Shown here: in pieces, positions 24,101 to 31,238 of the stretch
Layout: each line of letters begins with the position of its first letter
Position numbering within the stretch: the stretch's first letter is position 1
DNA from: CBFDCQ01 sp965603355
GTDB lineage: Bacteria; Hydrogenedentota; CAZGCA01; CBFDCQ01
Direction: 5' to 3'
DNA length: 33,957 bases
NCBI GenBank assembly: GCA_965603355.1
Contig: CBFDCQ010000033.1
Coordinates: 1 to 33,957, forward strand
Made by a program: the position numbers and the translations under genes
Notes under the pieces: generated by a model
What the model was told of the DNA's origin: nothing
Seen by the model: only the letters and a program-made list of their open reading frames with translations
Database searches by the model: none

Positions 24101-24378
24101 GCACCATTGACTCCGTTGTCCGCAACGAAAAATGCGGTGCCGTTAACGTCTACAAAAGATATTGGAGACGAATCCTCGGTGGAGGTAAGAATGTCCTTCA
24201 CAAGTTCAACGCGTTCTGCCAGAGCCCCTGCATCAAACAGGCTCACCAGCAGTGCCGCGCTTAAAGTTGCCAGGAGAAGAACGCGTCGGGGCCGGGCGGA
24301 GCGGCGCCTGTCGGTCGAGACAGGGAGTTTCGCGCACGTTCCGTTTCGCGGCAAATGGATCTTGCTCAACCTGCTCAT
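21151..24378 (-). CDS. ELWxxDGT-repeat surface protein with calcium-binding tail
   Basis: The 1075-residue protein is secreted: an N-terminal signal (RRVLLLATLSAALLVSL, ending ALA) follows a basic start. Residues ~90-925 hold 17 full tandem repeats of about 47 residues, each with ELWxSDGT...GTxLVxDIxPG...LYFxANDGxxG, and an 18th that breaks off at ELWTAF. Such repeats are predicted to form a beta-propeller-like or solenoid array. Residues ~930-1045 are Asp-rich thrombospondin-type-3 repeats (DSDGDGIPDEEEGTGD and variants), which bind calcium. The tail VPLAVWPLVLALLGIGAASL followed by RR is a hydrophobic-plus-basic sorting signal of the CTERM kind, so the protein is probably processed at the cell surface. 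The ATG at 24378 follows GGAGAAGG. The role is unknown; adhesion or extracellular matrix is plausible. A fixed repeat length with diverged DNA argues for old duplications. Confidence 0.9.
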   Translation of the reverse strand: MSRLSKIHLPRNGTCAKLPVSTDRRRSARPRRVLLLATLSAALLVSLFDAGALAERVELVKDILTSTEDSSPISFVDVNGTAFFVADNGVNGAELWKSDGTLGGTVLVRDINVGGSSNPTELTNVNGTLYFRANDGVHGTELWKSNGTGSGTFIVMDINQSGSSNPSSLTELNGTLYFRANDGVNGSELWRSDGHSSNTVMVRDINTAGNGFPLELTSLGSELFFSAFDGAQRELWKSDGTESGTSMVLDINPSGSSDPLGFATSNNTLYFVAEDGTTGPELWRSDGTPEGTALVGDIHPDAGANISWLVDVGGTLFFVAEDGTTGPELWRTDGSTGGTAMVADIFPGANGSYPSWLTDVNGVLFFKADDDVSGIELWRSDGTGPGTALVQDIFPGALGSVPSYLVNVNGTLLFRADNGPNGAELWSSDGTPTGTLMVEDIYFGGGSSFPMFLTNVNGTLFFRANDGSYGDEVWISEGTSETTSLVKDINSTVIASDSSPSSLTPLNGRLCFAAEHGLLGEELWVSDGTEEGTTLVKDILPGPGSSSASFLTVLEDKVYFSANDGVDGHELWVSDGTAGGTTLLRDVYAGSGSSAPGFLTSANETLFFRANDGTNGFELWSSDGATSGTNMVLDINSSGSSSISTVVVADGKLFFRANDGATGAELWTSDGTPAGTSLVRDIYPGLRSSSPSATTNIGGTVYFAANDGSRGVELWKSDGTLSGTLPVKDINPSGSSNPRSMVSFNGLVFFRADDGTNGAELWASDGTYPGTSLFMDINPTDGSVPRSMFNYNGTLYFSADDGVQGRELWRSDGTVPGTNMLLDIYPGGSSDPEFFTEVGGVLYFVATDGATGRELWRTDGTAVGTVPVMDINPGPANSNPAELTELDCALYFVADDGTTGRELWTAFEDADGDGLPDELEGTGDPDDDGVPNFLDTDSDGDGIPDEEEGTGDPDDDGISNFLDTDSDGDTIPDEEEGTEDWDNDGIPDYLDTDADGDTIPDETEDTDDLDGDGIPNYLDRDSDGDGFNDLLEITFGADPYDPDDVPAVPLAVWPLVLALLGIGAASLRRLDRGAE

Positions 24379-24550
24379 AAGACCTTCTCCGCTCGTGGCG
24401 CATCCGTCACATTGGCATTACGAGAAACTCGCGGCTTATCAAGTACGCGCCGCGCCTGGTCGACGTTCTGAGACCCCGACACGCCGCCGGCAGTTTGTGG
24501 TGGATAGCTTGACCTCAAGACGACCACTTGGCTGGCACAGACGTCCACAG

Positions 24551-24583
24551 TAAAAGCGAGGGGGCTCGCAGATACGAGCCCCC
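24551..24583 (-). terminator. Rho-independent-type terminator after the lipoprotein gene
   Basis: A perfect 9-bp stem GGGGGCTCG/CGAGCCCCC (24560-24568 and 24575-24583) with a 6-base loop is followed, read on the minus strand, by a few bases and a CTTTTA run (24551-24556). It sits 30 bases after the stop of the minus-strand lipoprotein gene and before the ELWxxDGT gene, so the two are separate transcripts. Confidence 0.7.
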
Positions 24584-24612
24584 CAAACCGTCTTACCGAA
24601 AACCAGATTCTC

Positions 24613-25857
24613 CTAAGGGGTGCAGATGTACCCCATGTCAGCCCCGCCATCGGAGTAGTTCTCGTTCACGATCTCGACGACGTCGGCGATTTCGCCCGGT
24701 CCGTAGTCGCTCTCGCAACCGGCGAGGAGCCAATTTGCCTCCTCGAGCAGGGCTGCGAGCGTCCATCCGTCGAAAACGGACTCCGGAATGCAGATGACCT
24801 GGTCACCAAGCAGCTCATCGCTTGAGCTGAAATTCTCATCGACCTCATCGAATCCGAGGTTGAGAGCCAAGGCGAGCGTCTGACTAGCCAGCACACCTGC
24901 CTCCGTCCTCTCGGCAGGATCCACATAGTCATCTTCGAGCGGGCCCGGCCTTCCACCATTAGGCAGGTAAGCTTCCACCGCCTCTGAACTGGTGAACGTT
25001 ATGGTAAAACCATCCGAGCCATCACATTGATCAGACCCGATCGTCACACCGTCCGGGAACGCGATATCAAACTGGTCGTCCCGGTAGCATCCGGGATTCC
25101 AGCCGTGGCAAGTGGTTCCCCAACCACCCTGGCCATACGTCGTGAACTCGCTCTCGTTGTCGTACCAGGGGCAGCATTGGATCTCGTACTCGAAATAGTA
25201 CATCTGCGGATCCCCTGGAGCACTTGTCGGGATCTGGTCAGAGCTAGCCCACGCTCGCTCCGCGGTGGGCCCTTCGCCCTCAATAATCTCGGTCACTTGC
25301 GCCATCGCGAAGACGAATAAGTTTATCCCGCAAGCACCGTGATCCAGTCCGATGGTCGAGAATTCAATCGGGAGCGTGAACTCCTTCACAGCCACATCCG
25401 GCGGGGCAACGTACGTGTGATCAAAGTTCCAGGGCTGCGGGTTACTGTTCCCATTTTGAGGGTAGTCTGTGGCATCATCTCCCACCTGGACAAAGCCCTT
25501 CAACATGCCCCATTCTTCCTCAAGGTCTTCGCTGATCTCAAATTTCAAGTACAGATAGTCCAGGTCGTTGGAAACCTCGACGGCCCCGATTGGAAGGTCC
25601 GTACGAGCCCACAGGTCCTCAATTTGCCTTTCTCCGCACCTCGCGTTAGCCGGCACGATACCGGCCGTACCGCTAGCCTCCACACTCAGTAACCCAAGCG
25701 TGCTGGCCGTTGATTCGCTCGCTACACCTACGTCCCCTACACCTGCGTCCCCTCCGGAGCCTGATGAACACCCGGCCATAGCCAGAGCGACCAGCGCTAA
25801 TCCCAAAACTCCAAGAGTAAAACCACCTCGCAAGGTCAGTCCACTACCGCGCATCAT
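24613..25857 (-). CDS. Secreted lipoprotein of unknown function
   Basis: The 414-residue protein starts MMRGSGLTLRGGFTLG and has a lipoprotein signal ending LAMAGC, so the cysteine near residue 30 should be lipidated. A Gly/Ser linker follows. The mature part is acidic and Trp/Asp-rich. It includes VEVSNDLDYLYLKFEISE, which resembles a beta-sandwich surface domain. A later ETASQTLALALNLGFDE-like stretch and GWTLAALLEEANWLLAG resemble a C-terminal helical region seen in other secreted proteins, but I cannot name the family. Seven or more cysteines (for example CCPWY, CHGWNPGC) could form disulfides. The gene has its own strong promoter (26043-26071) and terminator. Two adjacent ATGs (25857, 25854) follow GGGGG. 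Membrane attachment is well supported; function is not. Confidence 0.85.
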   Translation of the reverse strand: MMRGSGLTLRGGFTLGVLGLALVALAMAGCSSGSGGDAGVGDVGVASESTASTLGLLSVEASGTAGIVPANARCGERQIEDLWARTDLPIGAVEVSNDLDYLYLKFEISEDLEEEWGMLKGFVQVGDDATDYPQNGNSNPQPWNFDHTYVAPPDVAVKEFTLPIEFSTIGLDHGACGINLFVFAMAQVTEIIEGEGPTAERAWASSDQIPTSAPGDPQMYYFEYEIQCCPWYDNESEFTTYGQGGWGTTCHGWNPGCYRDDQFDIAFPDGVTIGSDQCDGSDGFTITFTSSEAVEAYLPNGGRPGPLEDDYVDPAERTEAGVLASQTLALALNLGFDEVDENFSSSDELLGDQVICIPESVFDGWTLAALLEEANWLLAGCESDYGPGEIADVVEIVNENYSDGGADMGYICTP

Positions 25858-26439
25858 CCGTGTCCCCCTTTCAATATAATACTACTCCTCATCCGTGGGC
25901 AAACTCGAGAACCTGCCCGCCTGCGAGCAAAAATGAAACTGGATCTCTGAAGCTGACCGTTTTGTCTCTGTGATCCCCCCTCTCCGTATGTCAGACTGAT
26001 CGTGTCAGAAGGTCAATCAGTTCCCGACAAACATACTGTGTTAGTATATCAGATGTCAGTGCTGGTGTCAAGCAAAACCTGCCTTAGACTACCCCGGAAT
26101 TTCGCATACTATTCCGGCAATTACAGGAATCCGTATCTCAAAGCTATCCAAGTACTTATACCCCCGCTTCTCTCATTTTTGGGGATGTCCTGAGAAGCCG
26201 GTTGTCACCCGGCAGAGGTTGGCCCTCTCAGGCTGACCGCCTCATGACGAGTGGAGGCTTGCTGGGTACTTTCTCGGGAGGACGTTTCGCGTGAGCTACG
26301 TGGTTCAACATACTGGAGCCGTTCAACAAATACGCCAGCGGCGCGACGGCCCTGGAAACTAGGCTGAAGAGATGTTAGGATCAGCTGAGTTGTACCACAA
26401 GATCGGTGCAGTGTACTCAGGCAGCGCGGAGGAGGGGAC
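25858..26439. other. Non-coding gap with divergent control region
   Basis: This 582-base gap separates the minus-strand lipoprotein gene from the plus-strand prenyltransferase gene. It holds the lipoprotein promoter at 26043-26071 and an ~180-base leader for that gene. I see no gene, RNA or clear plus-strand promoter in the remainder; the short open frames (for example 26205-26453 on the minus strand) look random. Confidence 0.5.
26043..26071 (-). promoter_or_regulatory. Near-consensus sigma-70 promoter for the lipoprotein gene
   Basis: On the minus strand, TTGACA (26066-26071), a 17-base spacer and TATACT (26043-26048). This is one of the best promoter matches in the window and lies ~185 bases before the lipoprotein start. 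Confidence 0.65.
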
Positions 26440-27381
26440 GTGACTGTGAACAACGTTGATGAGTCGCGACAGGATTATGGAGAACGCACGAGGTGGCTCC
26501 GGATGCGGTTCCGTGCACTGAGAGCCTTCTCGTTTCCGGTTTCGGTCCTGCCGGTGTTGGTTGCGACGGCTGCCGTGCGGCCCTTCGCAGAATGGGACCG
26601 GGGCGTCCTCGTCGCGTCGGCCGTCGGCGTGCTCTTGCTGCATGCAACCGGGAACCTCTTCAACGACTACTTCGATTTCCGCTCGGGCGTGGACCGGAGA
26701 GAGACCGGCGACGAGGGGCGTCCGGGCAGGTTTCTGGTTCACGGCGAGATGACGCCCGCCGAGGTGCTTGGCGAAGCGCTGGTTTGTCTCCTGTTGCTCG
26801 TGCCGGTTGCAGTCTACTTGCTGGTGAAGTGCGGCCCCGGACTTCTATGGTTCGGGGGGGCGGCGGCGTTCGGTCTGTACGCTTATACGGGTCCACCGTT
26901 CCAGTTCAAGTACCGCGCGCTCGGGGAGCTGCTGATATTCCTGGTTTTCGGACCGGTTCTCATGCTTGGCGCCGCATACGCTCAGACCGGTCGATTGGAG
27001 TGGCGCGTTCTTCTGTTCGCCGTTCCGATTGGCTTTGTGACTGCGGCACTCCTGGTTGGCAACAACATACGCGACCAACAGGAGGACAGCGCGGCACAAA
27101 TAGTGACTGTGGCCCACGTCGCAGGCGGACGCGGAAGCCGGCTGCTGTATGTGGCATTGGTCGTTGTCAGCGCTGCTTGCCTCGCGGCGCTGGGTGTTTT
27201 TGGGCTTGCGCCTCGTGTTCTGGTGGTCGCTCCCCTGTTCCTGCTGCTCCTTTTGGAGCCTCTGGCCGGCGTTTTGCGTGGGAGACGAATCCCGGACATC
27301 GACGTACGTACGGCGCGATTCGAGACCGTTCTGCTGCTGTTCATGGTGGTTGTCCTGATGATAGGCGGAGGGCGAAGCTAG
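26440..27381 (+). CDS. UbiA-superfamily prenyltransferase, MenA-like
   Basis: The 313-residue membrane protein should join a polyprenyl chain to an aromatic acceptor; MenA uses 1,4-dihydroxy-2-naphthoate to make demethylmenaquinone. It has about nine hydrophobic helices and both Asp-rich motifs: N75-D76-xx-D79 with D85 (NLFNDYFDFRSGVD) and NNIRDQQED around residue 210. Both bind Mg-diphosphate. The pair 'GNLFNDYFDF' and 'NNIRD' are MenA hallmarks within the superfamily. The start is a GTG at 26440 or 26446; AGGAGG at 26430-26435 sits 4 or 10 bases upstream respectively, and the choice is open. No other quinone genes lie nearby, so MenA is not proven; a different UbiA-type enzyme remains possible. 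Confidence 0.85.
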   Translation: MTVNNVDESRQDYGERTRWLRMRFRALRAFSFPVSVLPVLVATAAVRPFAEWDRGVLVASAVGVLLLHATGNLFNDYFDFRSGVDRRETGDEGRPGRFLVHGEMTPAEVLGEALVCLLLLVPVAVYLLVKCGPGLLWFGGAAAFGLYAYTGPPFQFKYRALGELLIFLVFGPVLMLGAAYAQTGRLEWRVLLFAVPIGFVTAALLVGNNIRDQQEDSAAQIVTVAHVAGGRGSRLLYVALVVVSAACLAALGVFGLAPRVLVVAPLFLLLLLEPLAGVLRGRRIPDIDVRTARFETVLLLFMVVVLMIGGGRS

Positions 27382-27445
27382 CCGAATGAGCGCGAGGCCG
27401 ATTCTTTGCCTCGGCGGGGTCAAGAGAAGGCCTTGAAAAAGGATC

Positions 27446-27474
27446 TTGACAAGATAACCGCGATATGCTATAAT
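27446..27474 (+). promoter_or_regulatory. Consensus sigma-70 promoter for the Rrf2-type regulator
   Basis: TTGACA (27446-27451), a 17-base spacer and TATAAT (27469-27474) match the consensus perfectly. A partial dyad TTGAC-N6-GACAA at 27480-27495 covers the expected start site and is a candidate operator for autoregulation, as is usual for IscR-type proteins. Confidence 0.75.
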
Positions 27475-27506
27475 CTCGATTGACTTAGTCGACAAAGGAG
27501 GCGGCC

Positions 27507-27959
27507 ATGCTGGTATCACAGAAATGTCAGTACGCTTTACGAGCCCTTTTCGAGCTTGCCAAACGTAACGGCCAGGGACCGGTGAAGATCGCGGAAATCG
27601 CGAAGGCCCAGGCGATACCGCCGCGATTTCTGGAGGTTATACTGAGCCAGCTCAAGCGAGGAGGGTTTGTGGAGTCGCAGAGAGGCAGCGAGGGAGGCTA
27701 CTTCCTGATTCGTGCTCCGCATGAGCTGACCGTTGGCGAGTTGATCCGGTTCGTGCAGGGCCCGGTTGGCCCGGTCGGCTGTGTCACAGAGACGGCGAAG
27801 GACAACAGTTGTCCCTTTTACGGGGACTGCGCGTTCTTGCCGATGTGGGAGAAGGTCAAGAAGGCGATTCTGGACGTGTACGATAACACAACGTTCCAGG
27901 ACCTCGTGAACCAGGAGAAGCAGAAGGTTGGTGAGTATGTACCTGCTTACTCCATTTGA
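27507..27959 (+). CDS. Rrf2-family transcriptional regulator, IscR-like
   Basis: The 150-residue protein has the Rrf2 winged helix: SQKCQYALRALFELAKR, then IAEIAKAQAIPPRFLEVILSQ (recognition helix), then GGFVESQRGSEGGYFL (wing). Three cysteines at C92, C102 and C108 match the layout of the IscR cluster-binding cysteines (92, 98, 104) with wider spacing, so it probably senses Fe-S, redox or sulfur status. The ATG at 27507 follows AAGGAG. It is transcribed from a perfect consensus promoter, which suggests that strong repression controls it. The PP-loop gene begins 89 bases downstream and may be a target or operon partner. Confidence 0.92.
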   Translation: MLVSQKCQYALRALFELAKRNGQGPVKIAEIAKAQAIPPRFLEVILSQLKRGGFVESQRGSEGGYFLIRAPHELTVGELIRFVQGPVGPVGCVTETAKDNSCPFYGDCAFLPMWEKVKKAILDVYDNTTFQDLVNQEKQKVGEYVPAYSI

Positions 27960-28002
27960 CATTGCGGGGGAGGTTTTTCCCCAATACTCGAATCCAATGG
28001 CG

Positions 28003-28008
28003 TATAAT
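28003..28008 (+). promoter_or_regulatory. Possible -10 box before the PP-loop gene
   Basis: A perfect TATAAT stands 40 bases before the ATG at 28049, but no good -35 lies at the right distance. A small hairpin, GGGGA-GGTTTT-TCCCC (27967-27982), sits between it and the Rrf2 stop codon and might be a weak terminator or attenuator. An activator-dependent promoter would fit. Confidence 0.3.
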
Positions 28009-28048
28009 GAGCTTGGTAGTTGTATTACGTAGGAAAGAGGCAATTTGA

Positions 28049-29074
28049 ATGAAGTGGCTGTCTTCGATAATTCTAGCCTTGGCGTGCGCTGTGTTCAGCT
28101 TGTTCGGGTTGCTCATTCCTCTGAGGCTACGCAGGTGGTTCGCGTACCGGGTCCGTGCAATTATCTACTGGTTGACAAGCCGCGTCAAGCCGGTGCGACT
28201 CCTGTATCAGAGTATGACATCAAACCAGAACAAGGCCTTGGCGTCTGAGCGACCTGTCCCGAGCGGGGAAGATACGCAGCCTTCCCTTCCTTCAGGGGAT
28301 CGGGTGGCCCATTGCTTTTCGGGCGGCACCGATTCGACGCTTGCGGCTGTCTATCTGGCCGAGAAGTTTGACAAGGTCTACTTGCTGACATTTCGGACGC
28401 CTACGACTCACCAGGAGGAGGAGGCCACGGCCAGGTACGAGAAGCTCGTCGAGAAACTCGGTCCGGACCGTTTCGAGCACATCTTCATGGACAACACCAA
28501 GATCATCCGCGACGTTTACTACTCGCATTTCTGGAGAGATGTGCAGAAGTGGGGTCTGTTCAAGGCGAATTTCTGCGGTGCGTGCAAGACAGCCGCCACT
28601 ATTGCGGCGGCGCGCTTTTGCGTCGAGAACGACATTCGCTATCTCGCCAGCGGCGCGAACAAGGAGTACGGGGTAGCCGAGTTCTTCATCGGGCAGATGC
28701 CTGCGACCATCCCAATATTCGACGAGTTCCTGACCAAGCACGGTATCACGGGTCTCGCACCCGTCCACGACGTCGAGCGCTCCGACAAAGTGCTGTACGA
28801 GATGGGATTTCTGGAGGATTGGAAAGGCGCGAAATTCGGGCTGCTGTTGGACGGTATGGCGGCGTGTGAGGCGCTCAGGAAGCGGGGCCAGATCGCGTGC
28901 GATCAGGACACGCTGACAACCATCTACAGTCTGGGGTACTGCATTCCGATGAAAGGGCACGAGAAGTTCCAGGAGCTTTCCGTCGAATATACCAAGGCGA
29001 TGTTCGACGAATTCGGGCCCAAATGGATGCCAAAGCCCAAAGCACCCGCAGATCCCGTCACGAGCGCTACCTGA
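28049..29074 (+). CDS. Membrane-anchored PP-loop ATP pyrophosphatase (tRNA/sulfur-transfer-like)
   Basis: The 341-residue protein has an N-terminal membrane helix (IILALACAVFSLFGLLI, residues ~7-23) and a basic linker, then a HUP/PP-loop domain. The nucleotide loop is S91-G-G-T-D95-S-T, the SGGxDS signature of enzymes that adenylate a substrate using ATP (asparagine synthase, QueC, TtcA, LarE relatives). A C176-x-x-C179 pair (FCGACK) and further cysteines (CEALRK, IACDQD, GYCIPMK) could carry sulfur, a metal or an Fe-S cluster. The ATG at 28049 follows AGGAAAGAGG. It lies next to an IscR-like regulator, which supports a sulfur or cluster role. Which substrate it activates is unknown, and the membrane anchor is unusual for the family. 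Confidence 0.75.
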   Translation: MKWLSSIILALACAVFSLFGLLIPLRLRRWFAYRVRAIIYWLTSRVKPVRLLYQSMTSNQNKALASERPVPSGEDTQPSLPSGDRVAHCFSGGTDSTLAAVYLAEKFDKVYLLTFRTPTTHQEEEATARYEKLVEKLGPDRFEHIFMDNTKIIRDVYYSHFWRDVQKWGLFKANFCGACKTAATIAAARFCVENDIRYLASGANKEYGVAEFFIGQMPATIPIFDEFLTKHGITGLAPVHDVERSDKVLYEMGFLEDWKGAKFGLLLDGMAACEALRKRGQIACDQDTLTTIYSLGYCIPMKGHEKFQELSVEYTKAMFDEFGPKWMPKPKAPADPVTSAT

Positions 29075-29186
29075 CCTTTCCGTCACGGTCCAAGTCTACC
29101 GGACGACTGCACACCACGAGAGTGCCTTCGAACGGCGAACAGAGATACCAGCCACGCAGGAGAGTGAGTCAAATAGCCGCGGATCG

Positions 29187-29972
29187 CTACCACTTGAAGC
29201 TCGTCACGAGGGAGTTTGCCAGGAGGTGCCAACCGTCGGCGAGCACGAACATTATCACCTTGAACGGCAGCGAGATGAAGATCGGCGGCAGCATGAGCAT
29301 TCCCATCGACATCAGAACGCTCGCCACAACCATGTCGATGATCAGGAACGGTATGTATATGACGAACCCTATCTGGAACGCGACTCTCAGCTCGTTGATG
29401 ACAAACGCGGGTATCAGAACGTGAGTCGGGACGTCGTCGCGGTTCCTTGGTCGTTCCATTTTCGACAGCCGAACGAAAAGCTCGAGATCCTTCTGCCTGG
29501 TCTGTTTGAACATAAAGTCGCGGACCGGTTCCAGAGCCGTCTCGAGCGCGGCGCGTTGCCCGATCTCGCTGTTCAGGTAGGGTTGAAGCGCGGTTTGGTT
29601 GATCTGGGTACCGACCGGCGCCATGACGAAGAATGTCATGAACAGCGCCAGGCCTACGAGCACCTGGTTCGGCGGCATCTGCTGCGTTGCGAGGGCCTGA
29701 CGCAGGAATCCGAGCACTATGATGATTCGCGTGAAACAGGTCATCATCACCAGCAGCGCCGGCGCTATGGCGAGGATGGTGATTATGAAGAAGATCTGAA
29801 GGGTGGTGCTGACCTCTTCCGGGGTCTCGGCCGTGTCGATCTGAACAGAAAATCCTGGAATGGGTATTGGCGCTGCTTCCTGCGCGCAGACCGCGCGCGG
29901 AAGGAATGAGACGCCGAGTGCGATTACCGAGATGAGCAGCAGCGCTCGCGCGAGCCTAACGCTCTTCCTCAT
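29187..29972 (-). CDS. fliP: Flagellar export gate protein FliP
   Basis: The 261-residue inner-membrane protein forms the core of the flagellar type III export gate with FliQ and FliR. A cleavable signal (LLLISVIALGVSFLPRAVCA) is followed by the conserved block LQIFFIITILAIAPALLVMMTCFTRII, then LRQALATQQMPPNQVLVGLALF and FVINELRVAFQIGFVIYIPF, and ends VIMFVLADGWHLLANSLV. All are hallmarks of FliP. I prefer the ATG at 29972; a GTG immediately before it (29975) would put the start against the GGGGGG site. It overlaps fliO by 17 bases. The usual next genes, fliQ and fliR, are missing: a convergent gene ends at 29074. Confidence 0.95.
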   Translation of the reverse strand: MRKSVRLARALLLISVIALGVSFLPRAVCAQEAAPIPIPGFSVQIDTAETPEEVSTTLQIFFIITILAIAPALLVMMTCFTRIIIVLGFLRQALATQQMPPNQVLVGLALFMTFFVMAPVGTQINQTALQPYLNSEIGQRAALETALEPVRDFMFKQTRQKDLELFVRLSKMERPRNRDDVPTHVLIPAFVINELRVAFQIGFVIYIPFLIIDMVVASVLMSMGMLMLPPIFISLPFKVIMFVLADGWHLLANSLVTSFKW

Positions 29973-30876
29973 CACTCCCCCCGATCAGAGTTTTCAGTCT
30001 TGCCATCTGGTCCTTTATGTCGCGAAGATGCTCCTCGAGTTTCGCATCTTGCTCGCCGGCTTGCTGATCTCCGCTGAACTTGGCGTGGAACTGGCGCAGG
30101 TGGCCGCCGAATGGCGCTCTGGCCGCAGCGGATTCAGGCTGTTTTTGCTCTATTTCCTTCACCAAATCCGGATCGGCAATTTCCGTTATAAGGCTGATCG
30201 TGGTGGGGTTTGTCCCGATTACGAGAATTCTGTCGGCAACCTTAACCAAGTAGAGAACAGCCTTCGGATTGAGGTATATCTTGCTGATGACACGGCCCAC
30301 CTTCTGGTCCGGAAAGAGGGGCGTTCCCCTTGTAAGTCGTTTGTACAGCCAGACGGCAAGGCAAAACATAGCTATGGCAAGTAGCAGAGCGATCGCCATC
30401 TTCTTCGCGCTGTCGATAAAGTCGAATTCCGGCGTTCCACCCTCGCCACCAAGCCCGAGGAATCCCTGTTCGCTGTCAGGTGTCGCCTCTTTTGCGAGAA
30501 AGCCGCCTTCAGGCTCAGCCTTATCATCGAGCCAGAGAGGTTGTTGCCCGTCCTGGCCGTCATCATCCTCACTCAACGGCAGTTGTCCTTCGGGCTCAAG
30601 TGCGTCCTCATCCCCGGCGCCCTGCCGTTCGGGAGCAAACGGTGTTGCTTCGAGCGGCTTGATGGGCCCTGATGACGTTGGTTCGGGTTGCTCACCAAGC
30701 TCGCCCGTGGTTTCCGGGGAAAGCTCAGGAGTCGGCTCCGGCGGCTGATCGGCGTATTCTTCCACCTGCGACGAAACCGGCGCGCAACAGACAATAACGA
30801 CCCATAACAGCACCGATAGAGCCGTCGTACGCGGCGCCCATCGGTAAGATCCGTACCTATTCCTCAGCATCTTCAT
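29956..30876 (-). CDS. fliO: Flagellar biosynthesis protein FliO, extended form
   Basis: The 306-residue protein helps assemble the FliP ring. A signal peptide (TALSVLLWVVIVCCA) is followed by ~140 acidic, Pro- and Glu-rich residues that would be periplasmic. A single membrane helix (KKMAIALLLAIAMFCLAVWLY, ~residue 165-185) comes next, then a cytoplasmic FliO domain with ILVIGTNPTTISLITEI. The core is FliO, but the family is often ~120 residues, so the disordered periplasmic stretch is an extension. The ATG at 30876 follows AAGAGGA and overlaps the fliN end by 20 bases. The identification rests on position between fliN and fliP and on the C-terminal domain. Confidence 0.85.
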   Translation of the reverse strand: MKMLRNRYGSYRWAPRTTALSVLLWVVIVCCAPVSSQVEEYADQPPEPTPELSPETTGELGEQPEPTSSGPIKPLEATPFAPERQGAGDEDALEPEGQLPLSEDDDGQDGQQPLWLDDKAEPEGGFLAKEATPDSEQGFLGLGGEGGTPEFDFIDSAKKMAIALLLAIAMFCLAVWLYKRLTRGTPLFPDQKVGRVISKIYLNPKAVLYLVKVADRILVIGTNPTTISLITEIADPDLVKEIEQKQPESAAARAPFGGHLRQFHAKFSGDQQAGEQDAKLEEHLRDIKDQMARLKTLIGGSDEEER

Positions 30877-31225
30877 CTAATTCCTCTTGTCCGGCGATTT
30901 CCGTTATCCTGATACTAAGTGTATCGCCAATTACGAGCACCTCACCTTTGGCAAAAAACACATCGTTGACGTAGAGATCCATCTGTTCACCGGCGAGCTT
31001 GTCGAGTTCGACCACTGACCCGTTACGCAGTTCGACAACATCCTTCACAAACATTCCGGCTTTTCCGAGTCTTATAGTTATCCGCAAGTTGACGTCGCCC
31101 AGGGTGGCGACACCGCGCGGAGCTCCTGCGCGCGACTTGTCCTCGACCTGGGGAAAAGTTGCCGGCTTCGGTTCCGAACGGCGCTGCGGTTCGACGGCTT
31201 GCTCATCGGTCTTGTTTTCGTCCAT
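30857..31225 (-). CDS. fliN: Flagellar motor switch protein FliN
   Basis: The 122-residue protein is a C-ring component. After a ~40-residue disordered charged start, residues ~42-110 form the SpoA/FliN domain: LGDVNLRITIRLGKAGMFVKDVVELRNGSVVELDKLAGEQ, then VFFAKGEVLVIGDTLSIRITEI. This is the canonical sequence of the surface-presentation domain. The ATG at 31225 follows AAGGAA. The usual fliM partner is not between fliL and fliN here. Confidence 0.95.
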   Translation of the reverse strand: MDENKTDEQAVEPQRRSEPKPATFPQVEDKSRAGAPRGVATLGDVNLRITIRLGKAGMFVKDVVELRNGSVVELDKLAGEQMDLYVNDVFFAKGEVLVIGDTLSIRITEIAGQEELDEDAEE

Positions 31226-31238
31226 GTGCAGGGTTCCT

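Noticed and set aside
21600..24200. Regular repeats that might suggest a CRISPR or DNA tandem array
   Set aside because: The period (~140 bases) is that of the 47-residue protein repeat, and the DNA of the units has diverged; it is coding.
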